Notes under the pieces: generated by a model
What the model was told of the DNA's origin: nothing
Seen by the model: only the letters and a program-made list of their open reading frames with translations
Database searches by the model: none
Part shown: one piece after another, positions 36,680 to 47,897 of the stretch
Numbering within the stretch: position 1 is the first letter of the stretch
Layout: every line of letters starts with the position of its first letter
Assembly: GCA_024336345.1 (NCBI GenBank)
Contig: JANFOG010000001.1
Span: 2,914,001 to 2,978,000, forward strand
Reading direction: 5' to 3'
DNA length: 64,000 nt
DNA from: Mariannaea sp. PMI_226
Taxonomy: Eukaryota; Ascomycota; Sordariomycetes; Hypocreales; Nectriaceae
Made by a program: the position numbers and the translations under genes

Positions 36680-38272
36680 CTACTCAGCGTCCTCAGCAGA
36701 CTTTTCCCATTCGCCATAGTCGAAGCCTAGTTCCTCCAACCTCCTCAGTTCGTGTCTTCGCTCTCCAACCTCACGACTGGCAAGCTTGATTTTGGGCACT
36801 CGTTCACGAACCCATCTCTTCTCCATGTCCCAGTATGGGGGAGTCTTGCCAGCTCCACCATTCTCTAAACCGAGTTCTGGAGCTTTAGTAGCTGTACCAG
36901 TACGGTCAAACAGACGGTTGATATACTCGACGTCTTCAGGGAATGACATGATGTGAATGGCCTTCCCAGGACCCTTGATCCTATGCTGGTCTTCAACCCA
37001 TGACTCCATCTCTGCGTTTGAGGGAGCGGCGAGGCGTCCGGACCAAATACGGCCGATCAAGGCACTTTGAGCTTCTGAAATTGGGAATGGGACGATGCGC
37101 TGTGGGACGCTGAGGAATGCCAGGGTGGGATCAGCTGCATAGAGGATATGCTCCCAGAGATGGGCAGCGTGGCTTCCATTTGGGACGACGATGGGAGGAT
37201 CCAAGGTCTTGAGGAAAGGGTACGAGTAGTGAAAGCCGGTGCAGAAGATGACAGCATCAACGTCTGATTCCACCAAGTCATTTGCAAAACGAACTCCGCG
37301 CAGCTCGGGGAGGAACTCGACAATCTCTGGTACAACTGTCACCCACAGATTTGCCCCTGGAGGCTGGCCTGCCGATGGCTTCTCCTTTTCTGACACCAAT
37401 ACTGGAATTTGCGCGACCTTGGACAACTGGGCACTCACATCGATTCCGGAAGCTGAATTTCCCACCACAATGACTTTCTGGGATGGCTTTAGCATAACTT
37501 GCAGGAGTTGAATGGGTACGGGTTGGCTGTCTACATACCTTGCCCTTGTAGTCGTCTGGACGGCGGTAGTACTTGGAATGAGAGATAGCTCCGGGGTACG
37601 CCTTATTGAACTCGGCCAAGCCGGGAATATCTGGGACAAAAGGGTCATTGTAGTGACCGCTAGCAACCACGACTGCATCAAACTCTGCTTTCGTGGTGTG
37701 TTTCGTCTTCAGATCGAGGACCTCAATCTGCCAGGGTGCATTGCGCTCCGATGAAGGCTTCTCTACGCTGAGAACTTGGGTTTGGTATGAAATGTAAGGC
37801 GTCAAATCCTTGGCGTAGTCCTTCAAATACTGTAGAACAGCGTTGTGGCGAGGGAACAGGGCAGAGTCCTTAGGGAATGCGGTATCCGAATAGCACATGA
37901 GAGATTGAGGAATGTTAGTTTCCAGCTGGTCATATATTGGCGATATGAACTCGACTGGACCTCCGTCCTTGGACCAAATGGCCTGGTCTGGGATGTAGCT
38001 GGGGGTTGTCCGAGGTACTGTGAAGCCCTCTTCCCGAGTCAACGCAGTGTAGTTCCATACTCCTCCAGGAGTAGATCGCTGCTCAAAGAGCTGGACCTTG
38101 GAGAACTTCTTCTCGGCGAGGAGATATCTTTGAGGGCTTTTGTCAGAGGATCTGGACGGTGGCACACACAGACATGAGCAAGGGACATGGCTTACTTGGC
38201 GGCAGCTAATCCGCTGGGCCCAGCACCGATAATGGCGATTCGGGCTATGTTGAGTCTATCGTTCAATACCAT
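36680..38272 (-). CDS. Flavin-containing monooxygenase-like FAD/NADPH enzyme
   Basis: Three exons on the minus strand (38272-38196, 38127-37539, 37477-36680) give 487 residues. Enzymes of this family use FAD, NADPH and O2 to oxygenate N, S or ketone groups of small molecules. The FAD Rossmann motif is GAGPSG at 16-21, in exon 1. The FMO fingerprint (FxGxxxHxxxY/F) appears as YPGAISHSKYY at 203-213, with Tyr replacing the usual Phe. The NADPH Rossmann motif is GNSASG from 228. CTGFHYSYPF is the conserved C-terminal block. Exon 3 could also begin three codons earlier (after CTAAAG); I chose CCCAG because KVIVVGNSASG then follows directly. An upstream out-of-frame ATG (near 38293) may open a short leader frame. 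The substrate is unknown. It lies convergent to an efflux pump. Confidence 0.88.
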
Positions 38273-39908
38273 CGGGTCGGGTTGCGAGGAGCATGTATAC
38301 TGGTCTGCAGACTGCGGTGGTTTTGATTTCCAAGTTCCAGGAGTGGTTTACGGGCGCGGTGTTCATAAAAAAAATAAAGTATGAAAATCAATTGAGAGGG
38401 AGAGAGACCATGGAAAGAGAAGAGCTCAACGTTGGCTGTTACTTGAAGAAGAGGATGTAGCTAAACAACGGTCGTGTAGAAGGCAGGAAGAAGCATTATT
38501 GGTCCGTCTATGTATCTAGCGATGGATCACGGCTGACTCCATCACCAGTCATGGCCTGATTGGGGGGACACAGGAGTTTGTCCCATTGAGGGCAATTCCG
38601 GGGCCGCGAGCGGGGGCCGATTTGTTCCGGTGAGATGATAGCTGAAGTTGCGTAATAATGGTCAAATCTGAGCAAATTTCGACTCTGTTCAGTTTTGGAT
38701 TTTCTGTTGTCTATTGAGAGACCACTTGAAGAGTGCGCTACAAGAAGGAAACTGGAGGATGGTCAAGGAATTTTAGGATGACTGAATACTTATCTGCAAT
38801 AAGAAAATCAAGTGAACCAGAAACACCAACAACTATCACATCCCCTGAGTTATTTATTTTTGGCAAATGCCTATCCTGCGACAAAAGTACCGATAAGGAC
38901 GATGCAACCTGGTTTACCCTGACTGGTGTTGTGTTGCATATTTTTCTTTTCTATCCCCCCGTTGCTTAGAAATACGTCGTCCGAGGACAGAATCTGTCCA
39001 CTCACAAATAACTACTTCAAAGGCCTTGCATATCTCATTTGCCCTCTGGACGGCTACCCGACAGTATGTCGACATCTCTAGACCCTCTCAAGTCATCTCT
39101 ACAAGCAGAGCCAGAGAGTACCAAAGTCCGCCATTCACCTCCCCCAAATGCCGGTATGAATTGTGAAATGATGTACCAGTTCGTGCATCTGCCGAGATAA
39201 CCAAGTCAGCTCAACTGTGCAAAACTAACCAGCTCGGTTGAGGAATCCTACATAAGTTAATGAACTGAGAAAACGTAATCTAATTAATCAAGAAAAATAT
39301 ATTCTAAGTAACAAAGAAAATTTAATTTAATGACTTGGTTACTTAGTATATATTTATATTAAATAACATAATACAATATTATTTCTACATGATCTTTTAG
39401 TTCTTCATATCTAAAGAAATATTCACAATTTATCTATCTTCTATTCTACAAAACTATATTTACCATACTCAAACAACCGAGGATGCCGGGTTCAGCCCGC
39501 TGGATGTGGCTGGAGCGTGCCGCTGTTTTAAACGGGCCTCGACACGCTGTCTATTTTGTTTTGGTCTCATGAGTTTCCCACCTCAAGCATCTGCCAGGTT
39601 TTCCCAACTTCAGAGTTGTTTAGGATTGCAGTGCGGGTATTGTCAACGGCAGGCCGTAGTACGAGTTAGATGTCGGCCAGGTGTTCAGCAGCCGCTGCTG
39701 AGCCAATTTGGAAAGCCGGCCAGCACTTCCAACAAACCCTGTGAGTTTTAAGAGTAGTTGAATCACGTGAAGTGTCTTGATAGTAAACCAGTCTTTTGAA
39801 GCATAAAAACAAAAGCGAAGAATTGCTGGGGACGGTGAAGTCAATGTGCGGATGCTGCTTTTCTTTGGACATCTCTGGCTGACGTGACGACCTTCTAGTA
39901 AGTGGCCC
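38273..39908. other. Intergenic region with an A+T-rich island
   Basis: The promoter of the monooxygenase lies at the left end. No gene is supported in the rest. An extreme A+T-rich tract is listed separately. The 400 bp after it are of normal composition and lead into a decayed kinase-like gene. Confidence 0.6.
39240..39480. repeat. A+T-rich island, possible RIP-degraded remnant
   Basis: By direct count, 39301-39420 is about 82% A+T, against roughly half in neighbouring DNA. The change is abrupt at both ends. No frame or inverted repeat is evident. In filamentous ascomycetes such islands are typically relics of repeats mutated by repeat-induced point mutation. That origin is inference. Confidence 0.5.
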
Positions 39909-40330
39909 ATGGCAGAAATGTCTGAAGGCCAAGACACGAACCCGCCGATGCTGCCGGTTATCCTGTCTATGGAAGTAGATGATGCCGATTCTTTTGAAAG
40001 CGAATACCGACTACAAATCAGAAACCAAGTCAAATACGTCACCATCTCTCTTAAACCCTTTGATAGAGATACGCTGTCATTATCTATTCAGTCCCTGCCT
40101 GCTCTTTCTTGCAACGAGGAATGGACCGTTCAAGATCTGAGCACCTGCGAAACAGCTTTCGGGAAACTCTACAAACTGGAAGTTTTACATGGGGATGTGA
40201 ACCGATACAACTTTCTCGTTACGAAAAATGGGATAATGTTACTCGACTTCGAATGCCTCGTGGAGAATACTAAACTCCGATGCAATGCGCACGACGTTTG
40301 AGAATATACCTGCTGAGTGGGCTGGTGAGT
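39909..40330 (+). pseudogene. Decayed kinase-like (aminoglycoside-phosphotransferase-fold) gene
   Basis: A 130-codon frame from 39909 carries both ends of a fungal kinase-like family that is often annotated loosely as alpha-galactosidase A. The N-terminal half (MEVDDADSFESEYRL, EEWTVQDLS) runs straight into the catalytic loop HGDVNRYNFLV and the metal motif LLDFE. The middle of the fold, normally well over a hundred residues with the ATP-binding part, is absent. After LLDFE the frame goes on to a stop at 40301, while the family's next block (ENIPAEWAGES, compare LPAELAEE) is found in another frame from about 40302. I therefore read an internal deletion plus a frameshift. It sits just after an A+T-rich island. 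Family assignment rests on the HGDxNRYNF...DFE motif. Confidence 0.6.
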
Positions 40331-40754
40331 CATTTTCCATGGCGAATAGTCATTGATAGTGGTCAAATAGTTCAAGTTCAATTCAAATTTTCCACCTTGT
40401 ATCCGTGAAATGGTAGTCCTTCAGGCTGTTTGTTTATTGTAGATGTGACGTAAAAAGCAATGGTGGCCAACACCATCCAGCGACACTACGGCTACCATAC
40501 CTCTGATCCGTATCTCACATTCTACAAAAGTGATATCAAGGAAGACTGTCATGATACTGTCCACCACCAAGAAAGACCCTTTCTTGTACTGCGGCCTGGT
40601 GTTTCACAGGTCGCCTTCCCAGATCTGGTTAGCGCTCCGTACTGATTGTACATGTTGAATCCTTGTAATCAAGGTGCAGCAAGTTACGTACTTGGTCACA
40701 AAGTCGTCCAAGTGGACGGCGCAACTGACAGACCTGGCTCTGCCTCGCTCAACC
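40331..40754. other. Intergenic region before the phosphoesterase gene
   Basis: No gene is supported. A 61-codon frame at 40460-40645 lacks motifs. A short 5' exon of the phosphoesterase could lie here, since the frame is open upstream of its ATG back to 40659. Confidence 0.5.
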
Positions 40755-42077
40755 ATGACATCGCTACAAGCTGCAAATGAGGAAGACCGGCAATCGTTGG
40801 GACAATCCCGTCCGGTGAACCTAAATCTTTGGGCCAACGCGAGCACCCCGAAAAGAATCGATGGCTGGAAGGCTATCGAGAAGTTTGACCCCGGACTTGA
40901 CTCATCGCCAACACTGGCCTCCGGACAGCTACACATAGGAGATAAAAGAACGAGGAGGCTCATTATTGTTGGAGACATTCACGGCCATCTGGCAGAACTG
41001 AAACAGCTTCTGACCAACATTGGCTTTGATAAAGAAGCCGGCGATCATGTCATTCTTGTCGGAGACCTGGTCAATAAGGGTCCCGACAGCCCCGGTGTGG
41101 TGCAGTATGCGATGGATATTGGTGCCGTTGCTGTGAAGGGTAACAATGAAGACCGTGTTCTCATAGCCGTTGAAGCGTTGAAGTGCAACAAGGTCAGACG
41201 AGAAGACGCTCTCGGGTGGGAATCTCAACCGCCAACGGCCACAGACAAAACTCTAATAAGCGCAGATACAAGTGCTGCTGCCAACCGGGACCCGTACCAA
41301 GCCCGTGAGCGCAATGAAGTGCTCCCCAATCTCCTGACCAGCGACTTTGAAACGGCCACCTCTCTGACCGAAAGTCAACTTTCCTGGTTGGCCTCTTTAC
41401 CCATCATCTTGGACCTCGGGCACTTTGTCAACGCCACCCAGCCTCCGTGGAACTCCGGGTCCGTTGTTGTTGCTCACGCCGGCCTGGTTCCTGGTCTTTC
41501 GCTTGACAGGCAGGATCCCTGGGCAGTGATGAATATGCGCAGTCTGGTTTACCCTCCCGACGACTTCGACAGCGATCTTCTTCGTGAAGGTCTGATCAAG
41601 GCTGCCAGGAAGCGAGTCAGAGGACAGCCTCCCAACTGGCCCGTTACTGACGAGGAGATGGATGAGGAGCTGACACGGCTCGCTGCTACAACCGAGCGTC
41701 TAGAAAGCAGTTTCGAAACACTGGGACTGAGGGAGACAGCGATTCCTATCGAAACTAGTGATGGTGACTTGTGGAGAGAGGCATGGAACCGAAGGCAAAA
41801 CAAGCTGCAAGACTCATCTGAGCGCATAGCTGTCGTATATGGCCATGATGCCAAGGCCGGACTACAAGTTGAGCCACTTGTTGACATCAGAGAAAGAGGT
41901 CAGGAAGATGGGCAGGTAGTTCAAGGAGTCAGATACACATTCGGCTTGGATTCTGGGTGTGTCTACGGTAAACACCTAACGGCCTTGATAATCGAGGCTA
42001 GAGCTGAAGATGGAAGCGTTGTGCATCGGATTGAGCAGGTTGGACATATCAAAACGGATTCATCAGAAAGCGAATGA
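40755..42077 (+). CDS. Calcineurin-like phosphoesterase, Ppn2-like, with altered GNHE motif
   Basis: A single exon of 440 residues from the ATG at 40755. It belongs to the PPP-like metallophosphatases, closest by motif order to yeast Ppn2 (vacuolar endopolyphosphatase) and bacterial diadenosine-tetraphosphatase types. Motifs are GDIHG at 73-77, GDLVNKGPDS from 103, GNNE at 129-132, VVAHAGLVPGL and VVYGHDAKAGL, then GLDSGCVYG. In this superfamily the third motif is GNHE, whose His acts as proton donor; here it reads GNNE, the codon being AAT. The other metal ligands look intact. Activity may therefore be reduced or changed. No signal or membrane anchor is seen at the chosen start, whereas Ppn2 is a membrane protein, so an upstream exon is possible. 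The neighbouring region contains a pseudogene, but this frame is uninterrupted. Confidence 0.82.
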   Translation: MTSLQAANEEDRQSLGQSRPVNLNLWANASTPKRIDGWKAIEKFDPGLDSSPTLASGQLHIGDKRTRRLIIVGDIHGHLAELKQLLTNIGFDKEAGDHVILVGDLVNKGPDSPGVVQYAMDIGAVAVKGNNEDRVLIAVEALKCNKVRREDALGWESQPPTATDKTLISADTSAAANRDPYQARERNEVLPNLLTSDFETATSLTESQLSWLASLPIILDLGHFVNATQPPWNSGSVVVAHAGLVPGLSLDRQDPWAVMNMRSLVYPPDDFDSDLLREGLIKAARKRVRGQPPNWPVTDEEMDEELTRLAATTERLESSFETLGLRETAIPIETSDGDLWREAWNRRQNKLQDSSERIAVVYGHDAKAGLQVEPLVDIRERGQEDGQVVQGVRYTFGLDSGCVYGKHLTALIIEARAEDGSVVHRIEQVGHIKTDSSESE

Positions 42078-44827
42078 GGGAATATTAGGCCCTATCTCGA
42101 CTCAAATAGGTCAATGGCCGAAACAAAGTCCTACTATCTCTCCGAAAAGTTGATGCCTCGCTTGCTTGAACGTCAGTTTGGCATCCAGAATTCCCAATCC
42201 CGATATCCTTGAGGGATAGCACCGTCAAAGATGGAATCCTAGTCAAGGTGGCTTGCCCGCCTGCATAAAGCAGTTAGTTGTATACCAGTACTTGCAGTAA
42301 CCAAAACATGCTGTCGTGCCTATTCGCAACCCAGCTTGTACTTCAGCCCTGTAGGGAGGCTTCTCCTCGTTGTCAATTTTAAGCTTGAGGCTGTGCATGC
42401 AGCTAGCAGTGTTCGCGAATCTATGGATATAGCTCGTCGATTCAGCCTCCCATATTTATTTTTGTGAGCGATGACTGGTCGTGGAGGCGGTACTCAACCT
42501 GCAATAACCTATGGAAAGAATACACAAATAGCAGCCTATGCTGGCAGGACTGGATTTTGTCATGAAAGGGGGAATAAGCTACTTGACTCTTTTCCCATGC
42601 CAAGTCGCTAAAGCCAACGGCTCGATCTAGAGCCAGCCACGAGAGCATGACCCATTGGTCCCCTCTCTCCCTTTCTTCGTCTCTCTTCAGCCCTGACCCC
42701 TCTTATCTCAGTTCTACCTTTGCAAGGCGACAAAGGCAAAACTCAGAATCAAAGTATATGCACTAACATTTATTCGGGTCATCGGCTGGGGACATGGAGC
42801 TGAGACGCCTCTGGTATGCTGGATGCGCGAAGGTTACCGACGGTGGGAGTTTACTTACATGAGCCTCCTGTAACGTTGACGAACCGTTGGCAACGAGGTA
42901 AACGGGTAGCGGTCGTCTGCGTACTGTCGTCCGCGTGCTGTAGGTAATCAGTACGAACTGGGTGCCCTGGAATGGGCGTGGGTAATGGGCATAGGTAGAC
43001 TCAGGGTAATGAAGATGTGCACGAGGTAGGTAGTATTGAAATTACTGGATAGAAACGCAGGCGCGCACCGAAAACTGGTCATGCTGTAGCCTATTTCATC
43101 AAGATGATACTTGATCATCCAAACACGGCATCTCCAAAAAGTTGAGACAAAAACAGTCACACGGGGGGGCATTACACGGAGTATATCGCCACCCAGCCAA
43201 CACATGTCCGGATTCAAGTCATCCACCTATCCTGACGGTAGCGAGGAAGGGGGGGAGATGAACTGTGCGGCGACGATGACCGTAACAGTCCTACGATGGT
43301 TTTTTTTTCTCTTGCATTTTATTGTGCGATAAATAACTGGAGATTACATCAGGCCTCTCGCGAAGATCTCTGTTATACGAGAATTGGTGCTGGTGCTCGT
43401 GTCTGACGCGGCGCGCCAGGACCTTTCCAACCTGGCCCCCTCCGCACCCTGGTTGATCCGGTCGGGCTTTCATTTACTTTATGTACAGATTACCAGGGTA
43501 TGTAATTTGGCATCTAAAATTATGTGCTGCTAATGCGGTACAGCACGTTAGTGTCAACGCAGCGTTACATGGATGATGGGCACAAATACCCGCAGTTAGA
43601 TGACCTGGGTAGTTATGTGCATTTGTACGAATCCCTACTCCGTAAACAAGGTGGTATTTCAAAGTGCAGGTCAGATTCTTCCGAAATTCCTGGGTCTCGG
43701 AGAGCCCGGGCAGTGACTGGATACGAAGAAGAGAAACATCAAGATCATCATACAAATAGATACCTGCAGTGAGAATGGGCATTTTTCTCTCCGAAATAAT
43801 CGTCTATGCATCCAACTGGCTGGTTTGCGGCAGCGTGTAGCAACTGTGGCTGCGCTCTGTAGGACATGGCCTTTTTTTTTTTTTTTCCTTTTTCCCAAAT
43901 GTAAGGTTATTTTGTCCTTCGCTTTGGCCTGGATGCAGGGCTGGCTACCAAGCAGGCAGGTTGCCAGACTACCTACCAGCTAAGGTATGTGCGTTGTGTA
44001 TACAGATTAGTTTACCTTAGGTTCTGCCACCTCAGTGAGTCGCACGAGACCAAAGCCCGGTCTAGATGAAGACTATCGACCGCCACTTTCTTCTTCCATT
44101 TTGGTTGAGCGATGCAGCAACTCAATCAGGTTGAAAGTGCTACGTACTCTAGGTACTTACCTTGGTACTATGTAATCTGTAGTCGGTCTGTAATCTGGAG
44201 TAATTTTCTGAATAGCATCAAATAAAAAACCTGACTGGACTAGATTGCAGGTAAAAGGGAGAATGCGCCAACCCAAAGTGATTGACGATGGAACCGGTGG
44301 CGATGGCGGCCTCCCTTCCTTTTCTTCGGAATTATGTTGAATAAACGGATCGGTGATGGTTTCCAAATAATGGATTCCAGGTTCCTTTCGGATGAGGTGA
44401 GCACTCTTCCGTGGTGTTTTTTATGACGTTAGCGAGAGTATGCCCCCCCGAAATACCTGCTAAACGCAGTAGCACAGACAAAGTACGGGCAAGGCAGCAT
44501 GGGGCCAAAAATGCACGGCAAAGCCCCTCCCTCACCAGTGCGCTGGATCATCGGGCTCCATGAACAAGATGCCGTCATAATCATGACTGAGACTAGGATA
44601 GACGGAGGAGCCTTTTTTTTTGGTCAATATTGTGGCTGTACCCAGGAGGCCTGCTGAGCCCTGTCCAAGAAGCCAGGTCCACCAGCACAGAAGCAGGTGA
44701 CGTGCGTTAGGCGCAGTGGGGAGCCAACCTATGGCAACCCCTAATTCTTGGTATTGTACCTGTAGCAGAGCCTCTCTTCTTGCACTGCCGCACGGACAGA
44801 GCCCCTTTGCCTTGATGTGGGAATGGT

Positions 44828-44866
44828 GTGTGTGTGTGCGAAATGTGTGTGAGCGTGTGTGTGTGG
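44828..44866. repeat. GT microsatellite
   Basis: Imperfect (GT)n runs, three blocks separated by short interruptions and followed by a G run. Non-coding. Confidence 0.85.
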
Positions 44867-45979
44867 GGGGGCCTCGGGACAGGCGTGCTAAAAAAACAAC
44901 ATTTGATTGTCGGCGAAGGTGATCGTCGCAACCATGAACTCAGACGAATGCCATAGGGAGACCCTTACCCGTCGCTGCCGTCCTACTCGTCCTACTTGGG
45001 CACAGTCGGTACAGTCAGTGCAATCGATGCAGTCCTGCAGGAATCCACCGGAGGCCGTCATCAACAGGCTGACAGGGCTAAATAGTGTACGGATTGTTCT
45101 CAACCGTACTGAGTGACTTGCTTGGCATGGAAGTGATTACCCATGACAAAAGTACGGATACGGGGCACGGATACAACCAGGTTTTGTGTTGTGATTCGTA
45201 GCCCCAGACGTGCTTCGTATGATGGGAGTCTTGTCGATACACTCCCAATATACTGGTGCAGAGGTTTCAGCAGTTCTTTCATTGGACGCTTTGCTTTCGC
45301 GACCGTATCCCGCATGTTTGACTTCCCTCATCTCGTTCTATCAATAATAACTGGCGTTCCCCAAGGCTGAACCTGTGTAATGGCCAAGCTCTTTTAGTGG
45401 CTTGGTTTAGACAGAGGCGGGCTGTTTACTTTTGGGGCGCCAGCATGCCTAATCCCCCAAGGTACCTAGGTAGGTACCTACGTATCTTCCTAAATACGCT
45501 GTGCAAAGCAGACAACTGGAGACGAAGTACCTAGGGAGGTAGGCTGACAACAGATCAGCACTTGGTGCTCCAGTATGTCCAGGTACCTATGCACCTTCAT
45601 CGCCAGTTCCCCCCGTTTCTCTGATTCTCGAGTGTTTGCTACGACTGATGCTGTAATCTTTTTCTGCTTTCTCTCTTCAAATCCCCTCGCTCAGCAGCAC
45701 AATCTCAAAATCAAACACCCAGTCTCTGCCTCGTTCTGGTTCAATTCTGAGACAAATTAGAGGTGACAGCAAGGTTGACAAGCCCCCCGGCCCAGACCCC
45801 TCCCCCTTCGTAGTACAACCTTTCGGGGGCCACCTCATTCCTTAGTGGCCAGCCCTCCACTAAAAGGCCGCCCAGCGAGACCAGTGGCCCAGCAGACCTC
45901 CAGCTGTACCTACAGAAGGTAGCCTGTGTGGCGGGTCCTCGATGTGGGGCGTGGAGCTTGCCGTCGTCCCCTGAGCCCT

Positions 45980-46490
45980 GTCTCCCTCCTCCCATTTCTC
46001 CAAACTGGTCCCGTCCTCTTGTCCAATTTGTTTCAGCATCGACTCAACCAAAACCTCCTCCGACATTTCTATTTCTCATCTCTTTTTTTCCTCTTGTCCC
46101 CATTTCTTCCCCGGTCATTCTTGCTTCCTCCTCCACATCCTCTTCCGCAAAAAGGCCATCAACTCGTCCCCTAGATAGCGTCGACCGTCTCTCGCTTTCC
46201 TCACCCTGTCGCGATCTTTCTTTTCTTCTTTTATTATTTCATTGTCTCCTTCCAGCTTCTCTCGACCTGCCAACCCCCCTTGCGACGTACTCCCAACGCG
46301 CGGCGATCATCCACCAACACTACTCGCGTCTACTCGTATTCAGCCTCGGCACCGTGATTTCCTGTCGCCTTTGCCAGTGACGAAGCTTCGAACATCATTT
46401 TTATTGCTCCTCCGTCGATCCATACTTTCTCCGACGCTCAGCCAACCCTTCCAAATATCTCATCCTTGACTCCCGGTAGGAGTCGCGCTT
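45980..46490 (+). promoter_or_regulatory. C/T-rich leader of the UPF0658 gene
   Basis: Pyrimidine-rich sequence runs almost without break from about 45980 to the ATG at 46491. An in-frame-looking 150-codon frame in it (45928-46380) is rich in Ser, Pro, Leu and Phe and simply reflects the CT composition. Probably the core promoter and 5' UTR. Confidence 0.5.
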
Positions 46491-47897
46491 ATGTCCAACG
46501 TGGCTACCCGGCTGGAGTCCCGCAAGTCGCTGCTTGGCACCGACAATGGCTACGGCTATGGCGGGCACAGCTATAATCAATCATATGGTGACGGTGACCT
46601 ATCTCCAACCTACGACCAACCCCCAGTTCATCAGCCTGCCTATCCCGACAACTCTTATGATGTCGAACCTGCGAATAACCAAGGCTATGCTTATCGAGAA
46701 GGCATTAGCCCAACCACCCCTGGTACCAGCACGTACAATGGTACATTTGCTTTCATGAAGAGCAAGTGGCCAGCCTGCTTCATGATCGTTTCGCTTCTCC
46801 AAGCCGTTCTAAACATTTGCTTTGAGGCGTACGTAACTCATTGTGCTCGATGATGAATTCTTTTGTGTATTAACTTTTCCTAGTTATGTGTTTGCCAAGT
46901 TCCAGTCGAGTCTAGGTAAATACAACCATGCAGCCAAGGTCCAGTCCCAATACAAGACAATTCCCACCTTCTTGACTCTGTTTATCTTCGGTTTCTTGTA
47001 CACCTTAGTCGTGGTTTGGGACGCTCTCCGCCAGAAGAACACCATCCAGGTCATCGGAGTATGCTTCTCCAACCTAGCCCTGATGGTCTACACCGCGATT
47101 CAGGTCGACCAGATCCACGAGGCCATCGATATTTTGGCGGAGGCCAGCGCTCTTGACGACGATATCACCTCCAAAACCCTCTGGAAGGACATTGACGCTT
47201 TCCTTATTGTTATCCCTGCCGTCATTGCCGTGGCCACAGTTGCTATGGGCTTCCTCGCATGGAAGATTTACCAGGAGTATGCCTGGGATATTCTGAAGAA
47301 CATCGGTGCCGACTATCGCATGAAGAAGCGATTCCTTCATTACCAGGTTTGCATCCCCCGTCCCCTCTCTATCTTGTTTTCTAACTGTCAATCTAACTTG
47401 TGTAACAGATTTACATTGCTCTGCTTAAGTTCGATTTCTTCTTCTTTCTCGGCTTCATCGTTCAATTCGTTGTCGTTGTCGCCCAGAAGGGTGATCCCGA
47501 ATTCTACTTGACCATCGTCACCATCCCCATCACCATCCTCATTTTGCTTGGTGCTGCCTGGACTACCCGAAAGGAGAACAAGATTGGCATGGTCGCCATC
47601 ATGATTCTCTTCCTCGGTGGTCTCAGCTACTTCATTTTCAAGCTGGTTCGAATCTACCAGCCCGCCTACCAGGAGTCCTACGCTGCTGTGCGCAAGTCTC
47701 TAACTGCCTTTGCTGTCATTACCATTCTCCTGATTATTCTCACAATTGCCAACGCCATCGTCTGCATGCGCAACTTTGGAGCTGGTCTAAAGCCCTATTT
47801 GAACGCCAAGAGGAAGATCAGTGAGAAGCCAGACCTCAACTCGATCAGCCTTCAAGATGTGAAGCCCCAAATTCCTAGTCGAATGACAATCGACTAA
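46491..47897 (+). CDS. UPF0658-type Golgi membrane protein
   Basis: Three exons, 46491-46828, 46884-47346 and 47409-47897, give 429 residues. The N-terminal 85 residues are hydrophilic, rich in Tyr, Gly, Asn and Pro. They are followed by WPACFMIVSLLQAVLNICF and about six further hydrophobic helices in two groups, with a cytosolic-looking basic segment (ADYRMKKRFLHYQ) between them. This layout and the FFLGFIVQFVVVV and KIGMVAIMILFLGGLSYF helices match the fission yeast UPF0658 proteins located at the Golgi. The biochemical role is not known. Introns are 55 and 62 bp with phase-compatible ends; the second has a GTTTGC donor. The start lies after a CT-rich leader. All parts of the family appear present. 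Confidence 0.88.

Larger units (their letters stand above)
42078..46490. other. Gene desert, about 4.4 kb
   Basis: No convincing gene on either strand. Frames stay below about 105 codons (apart from 45928-46380, which is a CT-rich leader) and none shows motifs. It contains a GT microsatellite (44828-44866), several poly-T and poly-A runs, and clustered palindromes of the TAGGTACC type at 45468-45592. The last 450 bp are the C/T-rich leader of the UPF0658 gene. Confidence 0.6.

Noticed and set aside
45928..46380. 150-codon plus-strand frame
   Set aside because: Also C/T-rich leader sequence, upstream of the UPF0658 gene.
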